A DNA stretch of 64,000 nucleotides from Zingiber officinale (taxonomy: Eukaryota > Streptophyta > Magnoliopsida > Zingiberales > Zingiberaceae): assembly GCF_018446385.1 (NCBI RefSeq), contig NC_055988.1:164994209-165058208 (forward strand). Reading direction: 5' to 3'. This document shows, in pieces, positions 49,801-61,900 of the stretch; positions within the stretch are counted from its first letter, which is position 1, and each line of letters begins with the position of its first letter. Made by a program: the position numbers and the translations under genes. The notes beneath the pieces were generated by a model. The model saw only the letters and a program-made list of their open reading frames with translations, made no database searches and was not told the DNA's origin.

Positions 49801-52800
49801 ACATAAGCACGAAGCATGAGTTACTACATATGTAGAATTTAAAAAAAACTAAAATATCCTAAAAAAGGAGAATGTAGAAAATTCCTCCATTTTAGTGTTA
49901 TAGATAGTTCCCCTTCAACATTTATTTATAAAAATAAGACTAACAATTAATTTAAGTTTTATTATGTTATACAATATCTATACTTGATGTATTTGTGCAT
50001 GTGTTAAGCATGTCGAGATGAAACCAAATGAGTTTATTCATTTATCTTTTGTTACTTAATTTTTAGTAATATATACCAATTAATAATTGAATTTAAAATA
50101 ATTTTATTCATTGTTTGTTGTATGTTGAGATGAATTCATATAAGATTTACTCTTATAATCTTCTTCCACTCAACTTATTTATAGATAAGAATTAGATGAT
50201 CAATTGATCTAGAATTTTAGAGAAATAAAGTAGAGAAAATAATAAAAATTACTTGAGTTTGTCTATACCTGTGTCTTAATGTGCCAATGCGTGTCATAAT
50301 GTGTTAGCATGTGTCATAATGTGCTAACATGTTCTGAGTGTCAACATGGCATAATATCCATTAGCACGATCAATACAAGCAACAATCAACATAGCAGAGA
50401 TTACATCTGCTGATCAAAATTAGGTTTCAATAAATTAGCACATGGTATATAGATAATTTACTGCATGGTATGAAATTTCAAATTATGAAATTAAATATAT
50501 GCCTCAATGTGACTTGTGATGATGTAATGTGGGTGCAACATCACCATCTATTTTACGTGCATGTATTGTGGATCATATCACTCATATGTATTAGGGGTGA
50601 ATCATCATTTGGTTCGCACAACTCTACCATTTGTTTTGTAAGGTGTTTCAATTTTTTTTTTCAAGATAACATTTCGCTAGATGCTATACTTAAATGATTT
50701 AATTTCCCTTCAAAAGCTAAATGTTAGACTAAAGTTGCCATAAGCTTCCCATGAGCTCTAAGAGCTCTTTTTTCTTCTTATCATTTCTCCATGTTGTGAA
50801 AATCTTTTTGGAAACCTTAATTTCTTGAAAACAAAATCCAATAATCCCCAATAATTTTCAAAATAAATATAATTTTAAAATGTTTGTCTGCCCTCTACGT
50901 AGACTTAATATCTCACAACTTGAATATACTTAGTGAGTAAATTTAAAGTTAGATGAAGTCTTATAGTGAACACATACCTTGAATTAGCTAGCTATTCCAT
51001 ATGTCTAACCGTAGAATACTTACTTTTGCACTGAATGATTCTCTAAATTTGATGTTTAAAATGCTACCCAATACTATTTTGGCCATTTGTTCATATCCAT
51101 GAATGTTTAGGATTACATCCTTGAATCCTTGGAGCAACCAGTTCCTATATTCATATAAAGTAGAAGTATCTCTGTAAATGTATGCTTGACATATACTCCA
51201 GATTGTTAAGTGCTATTTACTCAATTTCAGTTGCTCCTTTTTTCTCCTACGGATATCTAAGCACCTTTACCATGGGATAGTAATCATTAGATGCATTTGT
51301 TTTAGAGTATTGTCACTCATTAAACTTAAGACATGAAGTCCTTTCAATGTCATTTCTTGCAAGACTCTTTGTTACTAGATTCAAAATTTTTAACTATATC
51401 TAACACAGTTATTGGTAATTGTATCCAATGTCTAAAATTTTAAGTCGTGCCAGAGTTTTAGTTTATGTATCATAGCGATACGGTTTCAATACTTTTTAAA
51501 ATATAAAAATATATCAATTAGAAATAATTTTATTAGTATTTGATTGTTATAGATGCTTTTCCTAATAATTCGTCTCCATTTTCATCCTTAAAAGGGAAGG
51601 AAACAAAAGAAATGAATGAAAGAGGGAAAGCAATTAATTGTAAAAAAATAAAATAAAATAATGAAAGAGAAAAAAAAATTGCCCTAAACCTCTAAACCCC
51701 AAGTGAAAATAGCCCTAAATCCTAAACTAAGATGAAATAAACTCTAAAAGGGGAAAGCAGAAAGGAAAAAATAAAATAAAACAAAATAATTGGCAGCCTA
51801 CTTGTGGCTAGGTGAGGCCGTCGTGAGGCCACTGTCGCTTTACGGTTCCACCCATGTTGGTGCTGGTCAAAAGGTAAATTTCGCACATGCCGACCCACAT
51901 GGCTTGATATCTCGAATTATGATCATACCATTTTGAATTAACCTTCTCATGTAGAACTTTGAGGTCGAATAGTTGAGTGGCATGCGGTATAAATCATCCT
52001 AGAAATGGCTTGTTGAATTTCAAAATCTATAAATGTTGAGAGGTTGATTTTAGAAAGTTGTAATATATATAAGAAGATAATAGATTTGTAGCGAATTCTT
52101 GTAACCAGGGAATGCCAGAATTAGTGGCCATTGAATAAAAACCAAGATCTATCCATGTTAATAATGCCCGGTCATAGGGAGTATAAGTAGAGAATTGTAG
52201 CTCATGTAAATGGTGGGAAATATAGCTTGGAAGCTGTCTAGTTCCAAATGATAACATGACCCTAAAAGTGGTCAGTCTATATAATAGATAACATGGTCTA
52301 AGATTTGATGCATCTTTTATTTATTATATTCATACTCAATCATTGATTTAACTTATGGTTTAAGGTAAAGAAACATTTAATTGCATTATGAAAGAGAACA
52401 ATAAACCTAAGGCCTGATGTGAGAAACTAATAGAGTAGTAGACTAGTACCTACCTCTATTTAAGACCATCTATTTTCTTTTAACTCATCTTTAGTCATAT
52501 TTAATGATTGATCTTTTCTGACTCAGATGCTTTCGACATTGAGCATTTGCTTTATTGTGTGGAAAAATTGAGACATGGCCAGGCTGTTGATGTTCCAAAC
52601 TATGATTTTAGAACTTATAAGAGAAATTTATCATCAAGAAAGGTATATGTTTTACAAAGACCTAGTATTTTTTTTTGCTTTACACAACAATGGAAAATTT
52701 TAGCTTAATTTCAATTCTTCACCAGCACAACTTGTCATTTTCATACATGTATTGCTAATTGCATAGCTTCATCAAATTTTGTGGACTGGGCTTGCTGTTC

Positions 52801-55800
52801 AACTTATTATTTTATTCCTGTATATTCTCAGATTGTTATGCCTTATGGGTGCTATAATGTTATATATATAATTATGACTACTAATTATGTTAATGAGGAT
52901 TTTGCCTCCTAATTCTTCTTGAATCAGAGTCTAGATAGAGAAGCTGTAGGAAAATATTGATATCTCAGGTGCAAAATTAAACCACAATTAACATCATGAA
53001 TGAACAGTGGAGTGTAATCCTACTGTAAGGAACATTAATCTTTGAATGGAACCAATCCTGTGAGGAACTTGGTTCTAATTTTTTCTGGTCAAACCTCCAG
53101 CTCGATCAGGATTTAATAACTATGATTGTGTTAAACCTCTGATAATTTTTTGTTGTTCAAGTTAAATAAGTAAATAACAAGCCGAGCATGATTGAATCTG
53201 TGCTCTATCTAGAATGGACAGCATCTTCACCCCCCTAATCTAGAGGTATTATTTAAGGTCAAATGTTTCTTGTCTTCTACTTTTTATATTGTTTTTTTTG
53301 CATTGTAACAATTTAATTTACTTCATTTATTATTGCGCTAAAAAAGTTTAATACGACTTTCTTCTCTTTAAGATTTTTCTCTCCTTTTTCATAGAAAGTT
53401 AAGATGTTGAACTGACCTTCATAATATGTTTCAGGTTAATACTTCAGATGTTATAATTTTGGAAGGGATTCTAGTATTCCATGATCCTCGTGTTCGAGAA
53501 ATGATGAACATGAAGATCTTCGTTGATGCAGGTTCTGCTTTGTTCACAAAAGTGACATGGATAAAATTAGTTCTTATTTTCACATATTTTAGTTATCGTT
53601 CTTAATCATAGAAATATCTATCCAGATGCTGATGTACGGTTGGCCAGACGGATAAAACGGGATACTCTTGAGAAAGGTAGAGATATCAAGACAATATTGG
53701 ACCAGGTTGGCAATTAGACAGAAGAATTGGTACATTTGTATGGGTTTAGTAATCTAGTTATTCCTTTACTGTTTAATCATGAATTTAGGAGGATGCTAAA
53801 GAAGTCAAACATTCTTGAGCAAGCATAAAGCTCAACTTGATGAGGCTCGTGTATTTACTTTCAAAGCTATAAGTGAATGAGCTTAAACACTTGTTTTAGG
53901 TACAACTAATAAACAAGTTGGACATGAATATGATTGAGGTCAGCTTATTTGATATTCAGGAACAAAATTCATGAGTAATGATAAATGTATTTACCAAGCA
54001 CTTATATAAATTTTTTTACAGACAGTAGGAATTCAACCTGAAAGAATATGCACTGAGTTCTATTTGAAAATTAAATATATATCAGCAACATATATGCACC
54101 AAAGCTTTTCCCACAGGATTCATTTTAATCCTTGCACTTGGAGCTTCAATGATGGGTACCTTGTTAGATCTGTTTCAGCTCTTCCTTTGGCCAATTGTTT
54201 CTGTAAAAAAGAGTTGTCTTATTGGTTCCACCAAAAATAGTTGCAGCAAGAAATATTATAGGGTACTCAATTTTTTTACTTGCTCCCTCCTAGATGCAAG
54301 CAGATAGTACAAATGAAGGAAATCATGTGAATGCTGTGGGATTAAAGTTAAGATTCATGATGAATAGTGGCATGCAAGGAATTTATAGTTCATGTTGCTA
54401 TAGAATTTCCAAAGTTACAAATGCAAAAAAATCTCAGTTTCTGATATGACATAAATGAGCTTGACTGTTGAAGCTTCTTGATATTGGTAATCGTTGTAGA
54501 CTTGTAGTGAACCCTTGCTGTTGTTGAGGTATATGATTTGTTCCTTTGTGGAATTCTCAAATGCATAAGTTCCGGATTTAATATTCCATGGAACTCATTG
54601 TAAGTTGTAAGATGCAACATCATTTTGTGGAACATATCATTTATATTTCTTTTTGTCATATCATAGTTATTTTCTTTTCTATAACCATGTAATTCTTTGA
54701 TGCAGTACTCAAAATTTGTAAAGCCTGCTTTTGATGACTTCATACTCCCAACAAAGAAGTATGCTGATATCATTGTGCCCTATAGTGGAGATAATTATGT
54801 AGCAGTCAACTTAATTGTGCAGCATATCCATACAAAACTTGGTCAACATACTCTGTGTAAAATATATCCAAGTGTTTTTGTAATTCAGTCAACTTTCCAG
54901 GTAATCATATATGTTGATGGATCCACTGTATTCAAGGAAACAAACATAAGTTCTAGTATTTGTTTTAAAAACTTTCTTGAAACTGAATACCTATCAATCT
55001 TGTACAGTTTGCAAATATGTGAATGCCTCGCTGCCAGTCTACTTAGCTCTCTTACTATAATATCTTGCAGATCCATGGCATGCATACGTTGATACGTGAT
55101 GCCAAAACATCAAAACACAATTTCATATTTTATTCAAATCGGCTGATTCGCTTGGTTTGTGAAAGTTTTCCTGTTGTTGCATACTCTTAATATTGTAAGT
55201 CAATTTATTTTAACAATTGCAACAGGTTGTTGAGCATGGTCTGGGCCATCTTCCATTTAATGAAAAGCAAATCATAACACCAACAGGTATAATCCTTTTC
55301 AAGTATCCTATGGGAGGGAAGAATGTCTTTTTATGGCACAAGAATATTTGTAATTATTTTTTTCTAATAGTTTTAGTTTGCTTATTGTATTTTTTTTAGC
55401 TTTATTCATTCATTATGTTTCTTTTCTTTCATTTTATATAGTAGCATCTAATTTTGAAGGGAAGCCTTAGGGCAAACGGTAAAGTTGCTATCGTGTGATC
55501 TTGTGGTATGAGTTTAAGTCGCGGAAACAACTTCTTGTAATACAAAATAATATTGCATACAATAGTGGTCCTATCCTTCCTTGGGACCCATATTATTGGG
55601 AGCTTTGTGCACTTAATTGCTCCTTTAGTGACTGACTTTAGTTGAGTTGAGAATTTATTGTAGGCAAGTGGACTTTGAGGCTACTTGAGTTGTTGTATAT
55701 GTAGAAGGGAAAATTATCAGGCTATACAGACCTAAGTAGTCATCCTCTTTACCTATGTGCATATTCACTTGAAATATGTCAACTATAGCTATAAAATTGA

Positions 55801-55873
55801 TATAGGTACTCGACATTTAGAAAATTTAAAAGTATCGACCACATTAGATAAGTTGGCTAGAATCAGTATAAAG

Positions 55874-55904
<31 letters not shown>

Positions 55905-58900
55905 GAAAAATATGAAAGATTAATATCAGCTTTATTTATATATTATATATTAATATTATCAATAAGATATTATAAATGATTTTAACATTATTAGCATTAT
56001 TAACAAAAAAAAAAAAGACAACTCGATGCATGAAGCTCCTGTTAATGTAGGGAAGAGTCTATTATACACAACCTTACTCTGCATTATAAGAGACTGTTTT
56101 CGCGATTCAAACCCATGACCACCACACCAACACTATTAACAACAATAAATACAACAACAACAACAACCAAGCCTTTTCCCACTAGGTGGGGTCGGCTGTA
56201 TGAATCCTTTTACGCCATTGAGCTCTATCTCCTATTATATCATCATCTATATTTAAATCAATTTTATCTTGTTTTATTATTGCTAACCAAGTCTTTTTTG
56301 GTCTTCCTCTTCCTCGTTTGATATGCATGTTTATCATAGTTTCACATCGCCTAATTATATCATCTTAAATGCGTCCCTCAGAGTTTTCCTCAATAGATGC
56401 AACTCCGACTTTCTCTAATGCTCTCATTTCTTATTTTATCCATCTTCGTATGCCCACATCCACCTTAACATCCTCATCTCTCCAACTCTCAACTCCATAT
56501 AATATAGAGGTCTGATCGCTTTTTATAAAACTTCCCTTTAAGTTTTAGGGGTACTTACGATCACAAAAAACATTGACGCTCCCTCCATTTCAACCATCAT
56601 TCTATGTAAGACATCTTTTTCAATTCTTCCATCATTTTGTACAAATGATCCTAAATATTTAAATCTCTCGGTTCTGGGCAACTCGTCCTCTTCTATCTTA
56701 ACAGTTGTTTCATTACTTCTAATATTGCTAAACTTAAATTCCATATATTTTGTCTTTAATCTACTAAGTTTAAAACCTTTTCCTTCTAGTGTTTCTCTCC
56801 AAGATTCTAGCTTAGCATTTACTCCTTCACGTGTCTCATCTACCAAAATAATATCATCTGCAAACAACATGCACCACGGTACTGTGTCTTGAATGTGCGC
56901 AATGAGTTCGTCCATAATTAGTGTAAAAAGATAGGGACTTAGAGCTGATCCTTGATGTAACCCTATCTTTATTGGAAATGCTTCAGTTACTCCGCCTGAA
57001 GTCTTTACTCTAGTCGTTACATCCTCATACACATCCTTAATTAATTCAATATATGTTACGCTAACACCTCTCTTTTCTAAAATTCTCCATATAATTTCTC
57101 TTGGGACTCTATCATAAGCTTTTTCTAAGTCAATGAATACTATGTGTAGATCTTGTTTTTGCTCCCGATATTTTTCAATTAATTGTCGAAGAAGATGTAT
57201 AGCTTCTATTGTCGACCTTCCAATTTCAGTCACTGTGGTCTATTTCCTTAATCTTTTTTCTATTACTTTTTCCCAAAGTTTCATAGTATGACTCATTAGT
57301 TTAATACCTCTATAATTTGCACAATTTTGTACGTCTCCCTTATTCTTATATAAGGGAACTAGAGTACTTATCCTCCATTGATCAGACATTTTTTTCGTTT
57401 TCAATATTATGTTAAATAATTTTGTAAGTCATTCAATACCTTGTTTCCCTAAGCACTTCCATACCTCTATCGGAATATCATCTAGTCCAACAACTTTTCC
57501 ATTATGCATCTCACTTAAAGTTTGTTTTACTTCTGAAGTTTGAATTCTACGATAAAAATTAAAATTTCTCTGCTCATTTGACCTAATTAAATTACCTAAG
57601 TTAAGTTGGTCACCTAAACCTTCATTAAAAAGTTGATGAAAATACCTTTTCCACCGTTCTTTTATTTCTCTATCGTTTACTAATACCCTATTACATTCAT
57701 CTTTAATACATTTTATTTGGCTAAGATCTCCTGTTTCTCTTTCTCTTTAGCTATTCTATAAATGTCTCTTTCCCCTTCTTTTGTATCCAATTTTTTATAT
57801 AATCGTTCAAAAGTTTCATTTTTTGCTTCACTCACTACTTTCTTAGCTTCTTTCTTGGCTATTGTATATTTTTTAAGTTTTCCTCGTTCTTACAAATATA
57901 TAATTCCTTATAAGCTATTCGTTTTTCCTTCACTTTCTCTTGTACTTTCTCATTCCACCACCAAGATTCTTTGCTTAGTGGTGCATGTCCCTTTGACTCA
58001 CCGAGTACACTCTTAGCTACTATTTTCAATTTTGATACCATCTTATCCCATGTTGTATTAGAGTCATTGTATATTTCACCTAATACTTGTACTTCTACCT
58101 TCTCCTTAAATATATGTTGCTTCCCATCTTTTAACTTCCACCACTTAATTCTAGGAATTGTATATATTTTCTTTCTATTGATACTATGTTTGAGGCATAT
58201 ATCTAATACTACTACCCTATGTTGGGTAGTTAAGCTTTCTCCAGTGATGACTTTACAATCTTTACAAATCTTTCTATCCTTCTTTCGAACCATAAGAAAG
58301 TCAATTTGCGATTTATTATTCCCACTCTTGAATGTGATTAAGTGTTCTTCCCTTTTCTTAAAAAACGTATTAGCTAATATAAGGTCATATGCTATAGCAA
58401 AATCTAATATAGTTTTCCCTTCCTCATTCGTTCCAAATCCATAACTCCTATGTACTCTCTCATATTCCTCATTTTTCACTCCGACATGCCCATTTAGATC
58501 ACCTCCTATTAAAATCATTTCATTTGGTGGAATATTTTGTAATATTTCATCTAAGTCCTTCCAAAACCTTGATTTGGTAGCTTCATCTAATCCTACTTGT
58601 GGTGCATATACGCTAATTATGTTCATAGTTTCTTTCGCCACTATTATTTTAAGGGCTATAATTTTATCCCCTTTTCTAACTACTCTTACAACTTCATCCT
58701 TTAACAAACTATCTACAATAATACCCACTCCATTTCTTACTTTACTCTTTCCAGTGTACCATAACTTAAAACCTGAGTTTTCTATCATCTTTGCCTTCTC
58801 ATTTGTCCATTTTGTCTCTTGTACACACAAAATACTAATTTTTCTCCTAATCATCATATCTACTACCTCCATTGATTTACCAGTGAGAGTTCCTATGTTC

Positions 58901-61900
58901 CATGTTCCAAATCTTAGATTATTAGTTTTCCTATCATATTTGTTCTTATCTAACCTATGGTGTGAGAACTCTTGCCTATTTAACACTGCACTCAAGTTCT
59001 TATGGAGATGTAGCGGTCCTTGCTGAGACGTTACAGTCGGACCCTGTAACGCGAACTCTTGCATATTTATCACTACACCCGAGTTCTGGAGATGTAGCGA
59101 TCCTTGCCGAGACGTTACAGTCAGACCCTGCAACGCGTTCCTTCCAAGGAACAACCTAAACCCTAAACAACAATAAATAATATGAAAAAAAATCATTAAT
59201 ACTGTTAAACTGATATCAGTAAGTATATTTTTAAATTTTGATCCAATCATAATTATTACTCCCACTTGTTGACATAGATGCAACTGCCTAGGTGAATTTT
59301 TAAATGGAACACGTAATTAACACTTATGATATAATTTGTTTGTATGGCCAATTAAAAAATATATTAATTTATTTGAACTAATTGAATAGCTGATTAAAAC
59401 TGTAACTTTTATTTACAAGTTATAAGCACTGTTAATATGAATATGTATATTTTTAACATTTCAATGTTGACCGCATATGCCCCTAAATAGTGTATATACT
59501 TTGTATGGTTAGTCAATCTCATACCACTTCTGTATGTTTTTTAAAAACTTAATCATCATCATCAATCATATTATAATCTGCTGTTAAGTAATAGTAAGAT
59601 TTATAGAGCTTTATGACTAATTGTTTTTTTTTGTTAATAATATTAATTATCTTTGTAGTTATATTTATTATTATAACAATAATAATAATAACAACATATT
59701 GTTACTAGAATTATGATTATAATCAATATACTATTATGCATCAATTATTGTTACTTGTTAAGTATCACCATTGATTATGATTTATTAATACATAATCATA
59801 AGATTATTATAATTTTGTAATTAATTGATTGTTTTTATTTGTTGAAAATAATAACTATCTTAGTAGTCAATATAATGATTTATTAATTTATTAATATGAT
59901 TAATCTATTATAATTAATATTATATTTGTGAATAATTGATTGTTATTATAATTCATCATCATTGATATTATAATTTATTACTAAATAATAAAAAGATTTA
60001 TATATTTTTTGTCATTAAGAGATTCTTTTTAGTTGATAATAGTATTCATTGTTTTTATAGTTGTATTTATGAGTATAACAACAACAACAATAATAATCTA
60101 TAATCAATCGTTCTAGTTAATATTATGAACTGTTGTTTTTATTATCGTTTTTATTATAAATTATAAATAAGAAATAATAAGATTTATATTTTTGTAATTA
60201 ATTGATTTTTATTAGTTTCACACAATGTCAATTATCTTAGTAGTAGTAACTACTAACTATAATAATAATTTATTATTAGTAATCTGGATATAAATAATTA
60301 GTACTACTATGTACCCACTATTTTTAGTACTCCCATGATACAATAATACCATCATGATATTGTGTGTATTACTTAGTAATAATGATATATTTTTGATTAA
60401 TTGATTGTTTATCAATTAATAATATTAATCATCTTTTGGATTAGCTGTATTAAGATATCTTCTGTTCAATGCATAATTGGACAGATGATGATCTTTGAAT
60501 TCCTCCCCTTGCTCACGTGCTATTAAACTTATGAATCAAATCCTATTTAAGCCCTGTTCAAGCTGAAAGCAAATCCAATTTAATCACGATCCAAATCAAC
60601 TGTTGATCGAGCTAAATAACCCCTAATTGAACTCAAATTTGACCACAAAAATACTAAAACAGCTTTTAAACATGTTGGTTAGTCCTCTCTTTGATGGATT
60701 CAACTCTTAAATCTCAAATTAGCCATCGAAATATCACACTCTCCAACATTAAAAATTTGTCTTCAAACTTAAATTGCAAACTCAAAACACTTTGTAAGCC
60801 ACAAGTCGAAGCCATCATTACAAGATTATTCTTCTTAGAGAAAGCATGACTATTTATATAGGGAAATCGTCACGCTTTCTGCCGTGTCAATCATGCTTTC
60901 TGCCGTGTCACTCTAATATCCTAAAGAAACTCAACATATATTCTAGTAAATGTGGCAATCGAGTTAGATTGCCTGTGACTCAATCTGACCTAGTTTGTGA
61001 ATTGTGCTTTGCCAGGCTTAATCTGGAATGTCGTTCGGTTGGGCGGGCACAAGTCTGTGTCTGGCTACGTCGAGCTGAGCAAAACATATAAAGAATAATA
61101 AGAAAAAATAAGTATTTAAAAAAAATGTCTAAGAATTTTATTATAAAAATAAAAATATTTCTGTTTTTTTTTTAATTTTGCTTTATTTTTTAGATTTTTT
61201 AAAATCTCTTTAGTAGTTTATTTTTTAAAAATAAATAAACTAGGAACGACTTAATTGAGCTTAGGCTCGTGCAGGGTTGCTAGCTGTAAAGTCAACAATC
61301 TTGCTTGGTGCCTACAAAAAGCAATCAAACACATGCTATGATGTCGACTGCAAGAAATGAAATGTGCTACTAGTTGCCTCCTACATGTAACTCCTAACAA
61401 TTAGACATCAATCAATAAAGATCTAGTTCTATGATAGAGAAAAGTGGTTTCCCGTATTTACTCCTATACATGTATGACCAAAAAGAGCCCCAGCCCATTG
61501 CATTCAATGTATCACATTTGTCAATATGACCAATGAACGGTGGAAGTGATAAGATGAGAATCATTAAATTGTTATAGAGATCATCCTAATAAGCTAAAGG
61601 CCTCATTTGCAATAAGATCATCATCTGCTATAAGCATCCATATCCATAAGTTATCATGTCCTAGCCTAAGGTAATAAACCTACCTATCTGCAATATGCAC
61701 CACTATTCAATGAATTCAACCCTCTATATCTACTTTTGGTTACAGTATTAAAGTAAAAAATTCCTTAATTCATCTGCAGAATCAACTCTTGGTACAAGAA
61801 GTGGTTTGGACAAAAACTTACAGCCTCGGATCAGGAATTGCTGGGGGCAGCTCCTGTGTTAGAGTCAGGGTAGTATCATTTACAGTTTCTATGACCTGTG

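Larger units (their letters stand above)
43595..52526 (+). other. UKL intron 4 (8.9 kb)
   Basis: Donor CCAG|GTACTT, acceptor GACTCAG|ATGCTT. Holds a 713-bp non-autonomous element, a 4.18-kb hAT element and an antisense relative of the first (51426-51921). 43595-44609 has a short CA run at 44206-44222. 49639-51425 and 51922-52526 show nothing I can name, apart from short repeats around GTGTCATAATGTG (50270-50330). Confidence 0.75.
56120..59283 (-). mobile_element. RTE-clade LINE, copy B (antisense, nearly full length)
   Basis: Read on the minus strand: 5' leader with two tandem copies of a motif of about 85 bp (CTGTAACGTCTC.GCAAGGA, 59160-58985), the endonuclease frame, the reverse transcriptase frame, and a 3' end CCACCTAGTGGGAAAAGGC followed by a TTG-repeat tail (about 56173-56120). 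The short-repeat 3' tail instead of poly(A) fits RTE elements. Frames are interrupted between the two domains (near 57860 and 57240), so it is inactive. Confidence 0.88.

Noticed and set aside
57859..59283. A 474-codon host gene on the minus strand
   Set aside because: It is the LINE endonuclease with leader sequence; the reverse transcriptase and 3' tail follow, and a second copy occurs at 39802-42505.
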